The notes under the pieces: model-generated
Told to the model about the DNA's origin: nothing
Database searches by the model: none
The model's input: only the letters and a program-made list of their open reading frames with translations
In this document: positions 49,059 through 57,972 of the stretch, piece after piece
Position numbering within the stretch: the first letter of the stretch is position 1
Layout of the letters: each line of letters opens with the position of its first letter
Program-made: the position numbers and the translations under genes
Assembly: GCA_009912235.1 (NCBI GenBank)
Contig: WNDS01000001.1
Location: 620,001 to 684,000 of the forward strand
DNA from: Stenotrophomonas maltophilia
GTDB taxonomy: Bacteria > Pseudomonadota > Gammaproteobacteria > Xanthomonadales > Xanthomonadaceae
Direction of reading: 5' to 3'
Length of the DNA stretch: 64,000 nucleotides

Positions 49059-49672
49059 GCGATCAGCACCTTCAGCGCACGCACATACCGGGCATTCCGG
49101 TCCGCTGCACCAGTCTGGCCACCATTCACTCTTTCGGTGATCTCGTCGAATCGGCCAGCGTCAGCCAGCTTGTTCATGGATCGAGCAACCCAGAATGCAC
49201 CTGCTGCCAAGGCGCCCCACTTCGGCTGCTCCAGTGCCTCGGGCACTGCCTCAAAGTCGGGAACGCCCTTGATGCCCTTCGCCCGCAAAGCGTCGCGGAT
49301 GGCCGCGTAGTTGGCCCGGCCAATGTTCTGGATAGGGCCCCGACCCCGATAGCGGCACCATCGCCGCTCGCCTCCGACCCGTTACCAAGCCGGTTCGCAT
49401 GCGCACTGTTGCAGATCGCGACAGGCTTCCGCTCCAGCGCACGCCAGGTCGTTCGGCCTCCTCGGCTTGGCCTTGGGGTCAACGGCGTAGCGGCTTGGCC
49501 AGGTGTCGGCCATGCCCTGTGCGACGTAGTTCAGGTTCTCGACGGCCCCGGTCAGGCTGCCGGAATCATGCCCCACCTGCGCCAGGAAGGCGGCCGCACG
49601 CTTCGGGGTGCTGATGCCGAACGCCGTGCAGGCTTCGGACAGGGGCTGCGACAAAAGCGGCGAAGGCCGCAT
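49055..49672 (-). pseudogene. GH19 chitinase-like endolysin, frameshifted
   Basis: Three frames together give a family-19 glycoside hydrolase / phage lysozyme. From 49672: RPSPLLSQPLSEACTAFGIS, AAAFLAQVGHDSGSLTGAVE and YVAQGMADTWPSRYAVDPKA. Then, in another frame, SAHANRLGNGSEASGDGA. Then the C-terminus from 49288: FEAVPEALEQPKWGALAAGA and ADAGRFDEITERVNGGQTGA. In the family GHDSGSLTG is usually GHESG with a catalytic Glu, here Asp. At least two frame changes lie between 49290 and 49450. It would have degraded peptidoglycan at phage release. Confidence 0.8.
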
Positions 49673-49696
49673 GAAGTCGAGAAAGTGACGGGAGGC

Positions 49697-49988
49697 TCCC
49701 CTCAACCGCTATGCCAAATGGGCGCTGCGCCACCTTCCCGATCCGCTAGTAAAGGTGCACAAGGACACCGTCTCAGACTGGTTTAAAATAGACTCGGAGC
49801 TAGCCAGTGTCGGCGGGCACCTACATAGGCTACGCCACACATTCTGCGCTCACATGGTCATCGCCGGAGTGCCACTTCGTCGTGTGCAAATCTTGGCAGG
49901 ACATGCAGACTATGCAACTACAGAAAAATACTACGCACACCTCACGCCCGATGGAGACGATGGTGCAGTGTCAAATCTCAAATTTTGA
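49697..49988 (+). pseudogene. Tyrosine recombinase (phage integrase), C-terminal fragment
   Basis: The C-terminal catalytic part of an integrase. LNRYAKWALRHLPDPL is the end of the core strand region, HRLRHTFCAHMVIAGVPLRR holds the HxxR box, and ILAGHADYATTEKYYAHL the second His and the nucleophile Tyr. The first catalytic Arg and the whole N-terminal arm are absent: the sequence before 49697 belongs to the endolysin region. The element is therefore unlikely to move by itself. Confidence 0.85.
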
Positions 49989-50771
49989 ATTAGCGTCCTG
50001 AGGGACTGGGTGGACCTGATCAGGCAAATCGACAAGAAATTCAAAGTCGCCGCCTCTGCATGCATCAAAACTATCGGGCCAACGCGTTTCAAATTGACAT
50101 AGAACACGAAACGCGAACGGCGCATCGGGATTAACCCTCTGAACAGTGACGCTAACATCTTGGCTAGCCTTTTTCATCAAAAAGCTAAAGTCTTTGGAGA
50201 AATAGCGAGGAACATAGCCAACATGGTGGGCCGATCCGTGCCTCTTAAGCAAAAGAGCATGGAGATCCGATTCGTTATTGAACTCGGGAACAAGAACCAG
50301 CTCATCCCCATCTTGCAAGTGAGAAAACTCGAATTGCTACCTTTGAGAAAGGTAACGAAAACCATGCACAAAGAAAGATACCCGATACATCCCATCAGAC
50401 GAGCGCTCTGGAACAGGAATTAACTCAATCGAATCCGTCCCCCGCTGCCCTCCCGTAACGGCAAGCTCATCGAAGAAGGTGAGTTCAGATTCCTTCTTTC
50501 CCAACCACCGCGCAAAGGATGAAAAATCAGCTCTGTTTCTGGAGATAACTCGATTCTTTAGCAGCGGAAACAGTCCTACCGAGAAATAGGCAGCCTTAAG
50601 ATCACCCATGCGACCGAAACCACTAAAATGGTCAAATCTGTTTACACCCTTGGTGTAACGCAGCAAATAGATATCTTCACTCAGGTCCGGCGGCCTAACG
50701 TGTTCAACACATGCAACAGGAAACCATGAGCGGGAGACAGAATCCTGCAAAGCCAGATAAATTTTTTCCAT
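49971..50771 (-). pseudogene. HIRAN-domain protein with an in-frame TAG
   Basis: A 266-residue protein if the stop is ignored. The N-terminal part has EKIYLALQDSVSRSWFPVAC, then YFSVGLFPLLKNRVISRNRA and GGQRGTDSIELIPVPERSS. The HIRAN domain is LQDGDELVLVPEFNNESDLH, then VGYVPRYFSKDFSFLMKKA (about residues 150-205). HIRAN domains bind DNA ends or single strands. A TAG at 50337-50339 follows GFRYLSQR; the frame is the same before and after. It starts 91 bp inside the end of the HipA-like kinase gene, so the two are coupled. Partnership is inferred from overlap. Confidence 0.75.
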
Positions 50772-51706
50772 AGCGTCAACGCCAGTAACGTCTTCCTATT
50801 TTCCATCAAGAGTTGAACTGCAAAATCGCGACCTATATTCGTGATATGCGAATCAGGAATAAGCGAAAAAAGCTGACGAAAAAATTGTTCATCTAACCTG
50901 TGAAGTTGCCGTAACCAGAAAAGAGCATCTTCCCTGCTATAGCCAGCGAAATCCAGGAACGCGCTCACCGTTATTAGCCGTTCCCCGGTCTTCCTATCGA
51001 ACAGCTGACTGAGTGCTTTGGAGGCATAGCCCACAACATTGTGGCGGTCGTCCTTGTGGGCAAGCTTGATCTCCCGGCGAGCATCCATGAGCTCACGACC
51101 TAGGCTGGATGCATGGTCAAAAGTCGGAGCCAAGTAGATCCTTCGCTGATAAGTCACGACGCCCCAGTTCTCCTCGTGGCGATCTTGATTTCCAACCAAT
51201 ACATCTAACATCAAGTACCCGGCCATAACCCCCACGGGAGTCATGGTTGACACTGGCGCAGCCCATCCGAGTGGAAGCTCTAGAGAAGGCAGACTTACCA
51301 ATAGCCTATGAATGCGTGCGGCGGTGTGAAAAAGCTTGCGCTGTGCGGCTCTCACCGCCCTGGCAGCAGAGGTGCCCGGCGGCGGCCCGATCAGCTCGTT
51401 TCCAACGACAAGGCGCCCGCCGTCCACCGGTGTGAAGTTAAGGCTTCGCACACCTCTCGGCTCTCTCTCCGGCTCACCCACCGCCGGGTCGGGAAGATTG
51501 ATGGCCTCGGCAAGGTCGTACAACGCGAATGGCAGTCCCAACTCCTTAGCGATCAACGCGGCAATGACTTCGGCCCAGTCCTCTCCAGTGCCCTTGCGCC
51601 GAGCCTTGAACAAATACTTCCGGTCGTCGTACCAGAACTTGTCTTTACTGCCAAGCTGTTCAAAGGTGTCAAGCTCGTCCGCGTTCACCGTCACCACTTG
51701 CAGCAC
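50681..51706 (-). CDS. HipA-like kinase (island)
   Basis: A 341-residue protein related to the HipA/phosphatidylinositol-kinase-like fold. DKFWYDDRKYLFKARRKGTG near the N-terminus carries the ATP-binding Lys. MLDVLVGNQDRHEENWGVVT (about residues 170-189) holds the catalytic Asp and Asn, and YLAPTFDHASSLGREL the metal-binding Asp. No HipB-type gene is adjacent; instead the downstream neighbour is a HIRAN-domain gene that overlaps it by 91 bp. The start is GTG 51706 with AGGAG six bases upstream; the frame is open further up. The last 30 residues, within the overlap, may be non-native. Likely phosphorylates a protein target. Confidence 0.8.
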   Translation of the reverse strand: MLQVVTVNADELDTFEQLGSKDKFWYDDRKYLFKARRKGTGEDWAEVIAALIAKELGLPFALYDLAEAINLPDPAVGEPEREPRGVRSLNFTPVDGGRLVVGNELIGPPPGTSAARAVRAAQRKLFHTAARIHRLLVSLPSLELPLGWAAPVSTMTPVGVMAGYLMLDVLVGNQDRHEENWGVVTYQRRIYLAPTFDHASSLGRELMDARREIKLAHKDDRHNVVGYASKALSQLFDRKTGERLITVSAFLDFAGYSREDALFWLRQLHRLDEQFFRQLFSLIPDSHITNIGRDFAVQLLMENRKTLLALTLWKKFIWLCRILSPAHGFLLHVLNTLGRRT

Positions 51707-51839
51707 TATGCACTCCTGTCGTCGCACGGCATGCGACGGGTGGCGGCTGATCGGTGTGCCAAGTGTGCCATTCTGGTGACGCAAGCGTCGTACATATGGC
51801 TACCAGAGCCGCCGCACGCCAAGCTAAGCCCTTGATTTA

Positions 51840-51916
51840 TGGTGACCCCGGCCCGATTCGAACGGGCGACCTTCCCCTTAGGAGGGGGACGCTCTATCCA
51901 GCTGAGCTACGGGGCC
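51840..51916 (-). tRNA. tRNA-Arg (anticodon CCT)
   Basis: A 77-nt cloverleaf on the minus strand. Acceptor arms are GGCCCCG and CGGGGTC (one G-T pair). The D arm is GCTCAGCTGGATAGAGC and the anticodon arm is TCCCC-CTCCTAA-GGGGA with anticodon CCT. The T arm is GCCCGTTCGAATCGGGC. The CCA end is encoded. It is the integration target of the island to its left. Confidence 0.95.
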
Positions 51917-52024
51917 TATGCAATGCGCAAGCATAGCGTGTCTGGCTGAATGGACCAAGCCATGTCGTGGGGGACGGAGCGCGCATACCGTTATGCTTGC
52001 CACCCCTGGCACCCTACGCAGACC

Positions 52025-52615
52025 ATGTCCGGCTTCTGGCACGCTCTTACCCAACTCGGCGACAGCCGCTGGCTGCTGCCCATGGCCACCACCTTCGCCC
52101 TGTGCCTGCCTCGCACAATGGCGTCGCTACGCTGGCGCTGGATCGTGGCCATCGCCGCGATCGCCAGCATCACTCTGCTGTCCAAAGTGGCCTTCATGGG
52201 CTGGGGCGTCGGCATCCCTGCCTGGGATTTCACCGGCATCTCGGCGCATGCCGCAATGTCCGGCGTGATCTATCCGCTGGTCGCTGTCCTGCTGATCGCG
52301 CCTCATGCACAACTGCGCCGTCCTGCACTGTTCATCGGAATAGCGCTTGCCGTCGCAATCGCCTATTCCCGGCTCCCTCTTCGTGCGCATTCGCCTTCGG
52401 AAATCATCACCGGCTGTTTGCTCGGCATGAGCGCAGCACTGTGGACACTTCGCGGAAATGCGGGCCTACAGCGGCCGCCGGCGCCAGGCATACTGTTATC
52501 CGCGGCGCTTGGTGCCGTTGTTCCCATAGCACTTCCACACGTGCACACACACGATGTGGTGATCGCCGCTGCCAAACAGATTTCAGGGCACACGGAGATC
52601 CACGCGCGCCCATGA
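52025..52615 (+). CDS. PAP2-superfamily membrane phosphatase
   Basis: About 196 residues from ATG 52025, with five to six hydrophobic helices. The three catalytic motifs are recognisable in variant form: SKVAFMGWG (motif 1 Lys), ISAHAAMSG for PSGH, and AYSRLPLRAHSPSEIITG for SRxxxxxHxxxD with Glu in place of Asp. Such enzymes dephosphorylate lipid phosphates, including undecaprenyl pyrophosphate, a step needed in capsule assembly. Its position before the gfc genes makes that plausible. No strong ribosome-binding site; an in-frame ATG at 51950 is less likely. Confidence 0.8.
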   Translation: MSGFWHALTQLGDSRWLLPMATTFALCLPRTMASLRWRWIVAIAAIASITLLSKVAFMGWGVGIPAWDFTGISAHAAMSGVIYPLVAVLLIAPHAQLRRPALFIGIALAVAIAYSRLPLRAHSPSEIITGCLLGMSAALWTLRGNAGLQRPPAPGILLSAALGAVVPIALPHVHTHDVVIAAAKQISGHTEIHARP

Positions 52616-52719
52616 CTAGCTGTCACGCACAACGAAACGTGAATGAATCCATGACAGCTCATGCACGTATTGGCGAACATGAACGAGGAAGTTTTAACTC
52701 ACGGAGCAGGAGACGGTTT

Positions 52720-53074
52720 ATGAAGAAGATGATGCTCGCACTGGCCCTGGCAGGCGTAACCTCGCCGGTTCTGGCCCAGGAAGCGCAGGTGGTGGAAGCT
52801 GGCACGCAGGAAGCCGCCGCAGCTGAAGCCGCCGCTCAGACCAGCGCAGAAATTGCTGGTGCCGAAGCCGGCACCGCTGCCGCCACTGGCGTCCTGACCA
52901 CCGTTGCTACCGTGGGCGCCGGCATTGCCGCTGCCTCGGTGCTCTACACGGTTGCCTCGGACAGCAGCAAGGACGATGCCGGCAACAACAACGGTGGCGG
53001 CACGACCCCCCCCGGGCCCCGGCGGTACGACCGGCACGACCGGTACCACGGGCACGACCGGCACCACCCGCTGA
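52720..53074 (+). CDS. gfcA: GfcA/YjbE-like Thr/Gly-rich exported protein, with C-run frameshift
   Basis: A small exported protein, about 117 residues if restored. The signal peptide is MKKMMLALALAGVTSPVLAQ, then an Ala/Glu-rich part and a hydrophobic GVLTTVATVGAGIAAASVLY. It should end in GTTGTTGTTGTTGTTR, like E. coli GfcA. A run of eight C at 53006-53013 has one C too many, so the present frame reads PRRYDRHDRYHGHDRHH and stops at 53091; with seven C it ends at 53074. In E. coli, gfcA opens the group 4 capsule operon. The ribosome-binding site GCAGGAGA is strong. Confidence 0.7.
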
Positions 53075-53097
53075 TCCAACCGCTGGTGTGACACCCG

Positions 53098-53130
53098 CCC
53101 TCGCCGGCACACACCCGGCGAGGGTTTTTT
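53098..53130 (+). terminator. Rho-independent terminator between gfcA and gfcE
   Basis: A 10-bp perfect stem CCCTCGCCGG/CCGGCGAGGG with a 7-nt loop and six T. It lies within the apparent operon, so it would make gfcA more abundant than the genes behind it unless read through. Confidence 0.88.
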
Positions 53131-53160
53131 AATGCCCGTTCGGGCCAGGAAGAATTCTCG

Positions 53161-54267
53161 ATGGACTGCAAGCGTCTCGTCGCCGCCATGGCGTTCGCTC
53201 TTACTGTTTCCGGCTGCGTCTGGGCCCCTGGCCAGAACATGCGCTCCAGCATGCTCGCACGCGACGACCAACCGCTTGGCAACGACCAGATCGAACTCAT
53301 CCCGATCACGCCCAAGCTGATCGCCATGGAACGCGCAGCCAACGATCTGCCAGGCCTGCCTGCGGCACTGACCGAGTATCAGCCAGGTGCCTACCGCATC
53401 GGCGCAGGCGATGTGCTGTACATCACCGTGTGGGACCATCCCGAACTGACCGTTCCCGCCGGCCCACAGCAGCAGCTCAATGCTGCCGGCCGCCCCGTGC
53501 AGTCTGACGGCATGTTGTTCTACCCCTACATCGGCAAGGTCACGGCAGCAGGCAAGACGCCGGGCGAGCTGCGCGAAGAGATCACAAGCAAGCTTGCGCG
53601 CTACATTGAATCACCGCAGGTGGATGTGTCACTGCTGACTTACGCCAGCCAGCGTGTCTGGGTCACCGGCGCCTCGCGCCAGCCCGCAACCGTACCGCTC
53701 ACGGTTGTGCCGCTCACCCTCGGTGACGCCATCAGCCAGGCCGGGCTTGATCCGACACAGGCAGATCTTTCCGGCGTGCGGCTGACCCGCCACGGGACCA
53801 CCTACACCATCGATCTGGATCGACTTGGCCGTCGTGGCGGCGGCGACACCAACGTGTTCCTTGCTGCTGGCGACCACATCTATGTGCCCTATCTGGACCG
53901 CAAGGAAGTGTTCGTGGTCGGCGAAGTTAACCAGCCAGGCGCACTGAGCTTCAAGACCGGCGAGATTTCGTTGAGCCAGGCGCTGGGGCGCGCTCGTGGC
54001 CTGCTGCAGACCACGTCAAACGGGAATGCGGTCTACGTGATCCGCGGCTCGCACGATCTGCAGAATGCACCGTCGCAGGTGTTCCATCTGGAAGCAAAGT
54101 CTCCCACCGCATTTGCCGTCGCCAGCCAGTTTGGGCTGCAGCCGGGTGATGTGGTCTTCGTCGGCGCTGCGGGCGTTACCCGCTGGAGCCGATTCGTGAA
54201 CCAGCTGCTGCCGTTCAGGGCCATCATCATCAACGCCGCCAGCGCCCGCAACGATCTGGACAACTGA
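53161..54267 (+). CDS. gfcE: Wza/GfcE-type polysaccharide export outer-membrane lipoprotein
   Basis: A 368-residue lipoprotein. The signal peptide ends in the lipobox LTVSGC (Cys near residue 19). The PES domain follows: GAYRIGAGDVLYITVWDHPE and SDGMLFYPYIGKVTAAGKTP. Then come two SLBB repeats (QRVWVTGASRQPATVPLTVV and KEVFVVGEVNQPGALSFKTG) and a C-terminal amphipathic segment. It forms the octameric capsule channel across the outer membrane. AGGAAG lies 8 bases before the ATG. In E. coli the gene order is gfcABCDE; here gfcE comes second. Confidence 0.9.
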   Translation: MDCKRLVAAMAFALTVSGCVWAPGQNMRSSMLARDDQPLGNDQIELIPITPKLIAMERAANDLPGLPAALTEYQPGAYRIGAGDVLYITVWDHPELTVPAGPQQQLNAAGRPVQSDGMLFYPYIGKVTAAGKTPGELREEITSKLARYIESPQVDVSLLTYASQRVWVTGASRQPATVPLTVVPLTLGDAISQAGLDPTQADLSGVRLTRHGTTYTIDLDRLGRRGGGDTNVFLAAGDHIYVPYLDRKEVFVVGEVNQPGALSFKTGEISLSQALGRARGLLQTTSNGNAVYVIRGSHDLQNAPSQVFHLEAKSPTAFAVASQFGLQPGDVVFVGAAGVTRWSRFVNQLLPFRAIIINAASARNDLDN

Positions 54268-54278
54268 CGAGGCAATCA

Positions 54279-54971
54279 ATGAGCAGGAACGCTCTGTCCG
54301 ACGTGATCCGGCGAAAGGCGCGCTATTTCGCGCTGGCATTGGTTCTGACCATGGCAACGTCCATGTCCGGGTGCGGCGTTGTAGGCCGCACCAGCGTGAA
54401 AACCGTCCAGCTGGCCATCCAGGGCAAGCCGGATGTAGCGCCGGTCGCGGCCGACGTGATGGCGAACCGGTATCCGCAGATCAAGGTCAGTGGACCGAAG
54501 GGAGGCGCCGTCCTGGTCCTGGGCAACATCGATGAGGGCGTCCAGGCCTGGTACTCCTCCGAGCGCAGCATCGTGTTCCTGCGCGATGGCATCGTCGTTG
54601 CCACCCATGGCGGCACGCCCGAGATGCGGGGCATGGACATTGCCGGCGAGAACCCGCTGCGTGACCTGCGCAACGTCCGCGACGGAACCACGGTGCAGCG
54701 GCGCTACGACGTCATGCCCGGATACCGGTACGGCATGCAGGTCACCGGCACGTTGCGGGTACTGGGCAGCGAACACGTCACGATCCTGGGCACTGCACGC
54801 CCGTTGACCCACGTGCGTGAACGGCTGCGCGGTCCCGGCTGGAAACGGGACAACCATTACTGGGTCGACCCCTCCAACGGTTTCATCTGGAAGAGCGTGC
54901 AGGCTATCGCGCCGGATACCAGCCTGGAGATTGTCCAGCTCAAGCCCTACTCACCGGACCTGCAACGCTGA
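54279..54971 (+). CDS. gfcB: GfcB/YjbF-family capsule lipoprotein
   Basis: A 230-residue lipoprotein with lipobox SMSGC (Cys near residue 32). The family part has GGAVLVLGNIDEGVQAWYSS, LRDGIVVATHGGTPEMRG and a C-terminal NHYWVDPSNGFIWKSVQAI, as in E. coli GfcB/YmcC and YjbF. It is needed for group 4 capsule or yjb polysaccharide secretion; the biochemical role is unknown. It overlaps gfcC by one base (TGATG). Confidence 0.87.
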   Translation: MSRNALSDVIRRKARYFALALVLTMATSMSGCGVVGRTSVKTVQLAIQGKPDVAPVAADVMANRYPQIKVSGPKGGAVLVLGNIDEGVQAWYSSERSIVFLRDGIVVATHGGTPEMRGMDIAGENPLRDLRNVRDGTTVQRRYDVMPGYRYGMQVTGTLRVLGSEHVTILGTARPLTHVRERLRGPGWKRDNHYWVDPSNGFIWKSVQAIAPDTSLEIVQLKPYSPDLQR

Positions 54972-55747
54972 TGATACCCCGTTCTTTTCTGCCATTGACG
55001 ATGTTGCTGTGGACCACCACATGCATGGCGGCATCGCCCATCACGGTCCAGGTAACGGGCGAGGTTCGCCACGCCGGCGCGCACACGTTGCCGGCCGATG
55101 CCCGTCTTGCCGCGGCCGCACTGGCGGCGCAGCCCACGCAAAACGCCTATCTGCTCGGGGCAGCGCTGCTGCGGGACTCGGCACGGACGACGCAGGCCCG
55201 ACTGAAGGCCGGCATCCTGTTCGACCTGGAAACACTCGCAACGACGCACCGCACCGCTCCGGCGCTCGCCGAGGCTGCCGGCCGCATGCACACTGCATTC
55301 AGTGCCCTGCCGGTAACTGGCCGCGAGCCTCAACTGCTTGCCCCCCGGGCCCTGGAAGCCGACCGACGCCAGAACCGTCCAGCCCGGGACGCTAACACGC
55401 TGGTCTATCCCCCGCGCCCGGAGACGGTCACGGTGACCGGCGCGGTGGTGGCCCCTTGTGTGCTTCGCCACGATGCGGCCCGCGCGCCCTTGGACTACCG
55501 CAACGCCTGTCCCCTGTTGACCGTGGCCAGCCCCGATGACCTTTATCTCATCGAGGCCGATGGGACCGTGCAAAAGCTGGGTATCGCCCTCTGGAACCGC
55601 GGGGCCCCGCGCGCGGCTGCACCCGGCGCGACGATCTTCGTGCCGCTGGATGTCCGCAAGATCGCCCAGGTAGCCCCTGATTTCAACGAGGAAGCAGCAC
55701 GCTTCCTCGCCACCCAGGTGCTGGAAGCACCGGGAGTTCCGCACTGA
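54971..55747 (+). CDS. gfcC: GfcC/YjbG-family capsule protein
   Basis: A 258-residue periplasmic protein with a signal peptide (LTMLLWTTTCMA). SPITVQVTGEVRHAGAHTLP is the first beta-grasp domain, and PRPETVTVTGAVVAPCVLRH and GTVQKLGIALWNRG belong to the second and the linker. The terminal helix FNEEAARFLATQVLEA is like the C-terminal amphipathic helix of GfcC, which resembles that of Wza. Overlaps gfcB and gfcD by one base each. Confidence 0.85.
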   Translation: MIPRSFLPLTMLLWTTTCMAASPITVQVTGEVRHAGAHTLPADARLAAAALAAQPTQNAYLLGAALLRDSARTTQARLKAGILFDLETLATTHRTAPALAEAAGRMHTAFSALPVTGREPQLLAPRALEADRRQNRPARDANTLVYPPRPETVTVTGAVVAPCVLRHDAARAPLDYRNACPLLTVASPDDLYLIEADGTVQKLGIALWNRGAPRAAAPGATIFVPLDVRKIAQVAPDFNEEAARFLATQVLEAPGVPH

Positions 55748-57890
55748 TGCATAGATTCCACCGCCCCTGCTCACGCGCGGGCCTTGCAGTTCTCACCCTG
55801 AGCATCTCCAGTGTCCTGCACGCACAGGAAGGGCCCACACCGACCGCAAGCGACTGGGGTGGCATCGGCCTGCTGCAGACCCCCACCGCACGCATGGCCG
55901 ACGAGGGCGAGCTGGCCTTCACCGCCAGCCATACCTCCCCTTACAGTCGCTACAACGTCGTGCTGCAGCCCTTGCCTTGGCTGGAAGGCGCGTCCCGCTA
56001 TGTTTCAGTAGCCAACCGCCGCTATGGCCCGTAATGGCTCAGCGGCACCCAGAACTACAAGGACAAGTCCATCGACCTGAAGATCCGGCTGCTGCAGGAG
56101 AGCCGCTGGATCCCCGAGGTTTCTGCCGGCTTCCGTGACTTGGGCGGCACCGGCCTGTTCTCCAGCGAATATCTGGTGGCCAGCAAGCGCGTCGGCCGGT
56201 TCGATGCCAGCCTCGGCCTGGCAACCGGCTACATCGGAAACCGTGGGGATTTCAGGAATCCCCTTGCGGCCATCGATGACCACTTTGAGACACGCCCGCG
56301 TGCCCAGGGCACAGGCACCCTCAATAGCGACGGCATGTTCCGTGGCCCTGTCGGCGTTTTCGGCGGTGTTGCCTATCAGACGCCATGGAAGCCCCTGCAG
56401 CTGAAGCTGGAGTACGACGGCAACGACTATCGCCACGAGCCGCAGCGCAACAACCAACGCCAGCGCAGCCCGTTCAATGTGGGCGCGTCCTATGCCGTGA
56501 ACCGCAACCTGCAGCTGCATCTGGGCTGGGAGCGTGGCGACCTGGCCATGTTCGGCATTACCCTGCACTCCAACCTGGCCCAGGCCAGTTCGGTACCGAA
56601 GCTGCTCGACCCGCCACCACTGCCGCTGAAGCAGCGTGATGACTCTGCCATCCACACCGCTGAGCAGGCTGCCGATACGGGTAACAGCCCTGATTGGGCA
56701 GGCGTGGCCCGAAAACTGGAGGACAATGCGGGCCTGCGCGTGCAGCGCATCAGCCAGCGCGGCGCGGATGTCATCGTTACCGGCGAGCAGCGACGGTTCT
56801 ACTACCCGGCACAATCCGTCGGACGCACCGCACGTATTCTCGATGCTGAGGTACCGCCCAGCGTCAGCTGGGTGACCGTGCAGAACACGCGACTGGGACT
56901 GCCACTGGTCGAGACCAGCATGGAGCGCGCCGCATTCGCCGATTACCTGGACAACCGCACCGACCTGGCGACGTTGGCAGGCCACGTGGAGATGGCGCCG
57001 CCGGCCGCCCAACGCAGCACGACCCTGTACCAGGCGCCGCAGCGGCGTTATGAGGGCGCGTTCAATATCGGCTATCAGCAGTCGATTGGGGGCCGGATGG
57101 ATTCGTACTGTTCCAGATCGCTGGGACCTACAGCGCGAACCTTTACCTGAATCGCAACCTATGGCTGACCGGCACGGCCAGTTATAACGCCTATAACAAC
57201 TACGACAAATTCCGCTACGACGCGCCCAGCCGCCTGCCCCGCGTGCGCACCAACGTCCGGCGCTACATGGTCACAGAAGACCTGACGCTGCCGAACCTGC
57301 AGTTGACCGCTACCCGGCAACTGGGTCGTGACCTGTATGGCATGGCCTACGCGGGCCTGCTTGAATCGATGTATGGCGGGGTAGGCGGCGAAGTGCTCTA
57401 TCGCCCGCTCAACGAGCGCTGGGCAGTGGGCGTGGAAGCCAACTGGGTTAAGCAGCGCGACTTCGATCAGCGCCTGAGCTTCCGTGACTACAGCGTGGCC
57501 GCCGGGCACGCCAGTTTCTACTACATGTGGGGCGACGAGCGTCGCGTTGTGACCGCCCTCAGTGCGGGCCGTTATCTGGCCAAGGATTGGGGCGCAACAC
57601 TGGCTGTATCACGCGCATTCGACAACGGCGTCACCATGGGCGCCTATGCCACCAAGACCGACGTATCCTCCAAGGACTTCGGCGAGGGAAGCTTCGACAA
57701 GGGAATATACGTGTCGGTACCCTTCGATTTCCTGCTGCCGCGCTCGACGCGCGCCCGCGCCAATTTCATCTGGAACCCCCTTTACCGGGACGGTGGCGCG
57801 CGCGTTGGCCACACCTACAGTCTGTACCAGGCGACGTCCGAACGCGATCCAGAGTTCTTCTTCGACAACCTCGGCAAGATAGGCGACTGA
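55747..57890 (+). pseudogene. gfcD: GfcD/YjbH-family outer-membrane protein, with TAA and frameshift
   Basis: About 714 residues if restored. It has a signal peptide (LAVLTLSISSVLHAQ) and WGGIGLLQTPTARMADEGEL, the typical YjbH start. A TAA stands at 56032-56034 after NRRYGP, before WLSGTQNYKDKSIDLKIRLL. FRDLGGTGLFSSEYLVASKR is the strongest family motif. One base is missing near 57085-57095, after the GYQQSIGG segment; FVLFQIAGTYSANLYLNRNL and the C-terminal barrel continue in the next frame to 57890. It is predicted to form one or two beta-barrels for polysaccharide export. Confidence 0.85.
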
Positions 57891-57972
57891 TCAGTCGAAG
57901 GCGGCGCGCACGCTCATGCAGTGATGCCGCCGCCATGCTGGGTTGGCCCGGGGACGACCGGGCACGCCCATC

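Larger units (their letters stand above)
47300..51890. mobile_element. Decayed prophage / genomic island at tRNA-Arg(CCT)
   Basis: A 4.6-kb element between 51-bp direct repeats. Contents in order: membrane coiled-coil protein, small hypothetical, holin-like protein, broken GH19 endolysin, C-terminal piece of a tyrosine recombinase, HIRAN-domain gene, HipA-like kinase, tRNA. No structural or replication genes remain. The lysis module abuts the integrase fragment, so a large internal deletion is likely. The right part (50-51.7 kb) is visibly richer in A/T than the chromosome around it. Confidence 0.85.
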
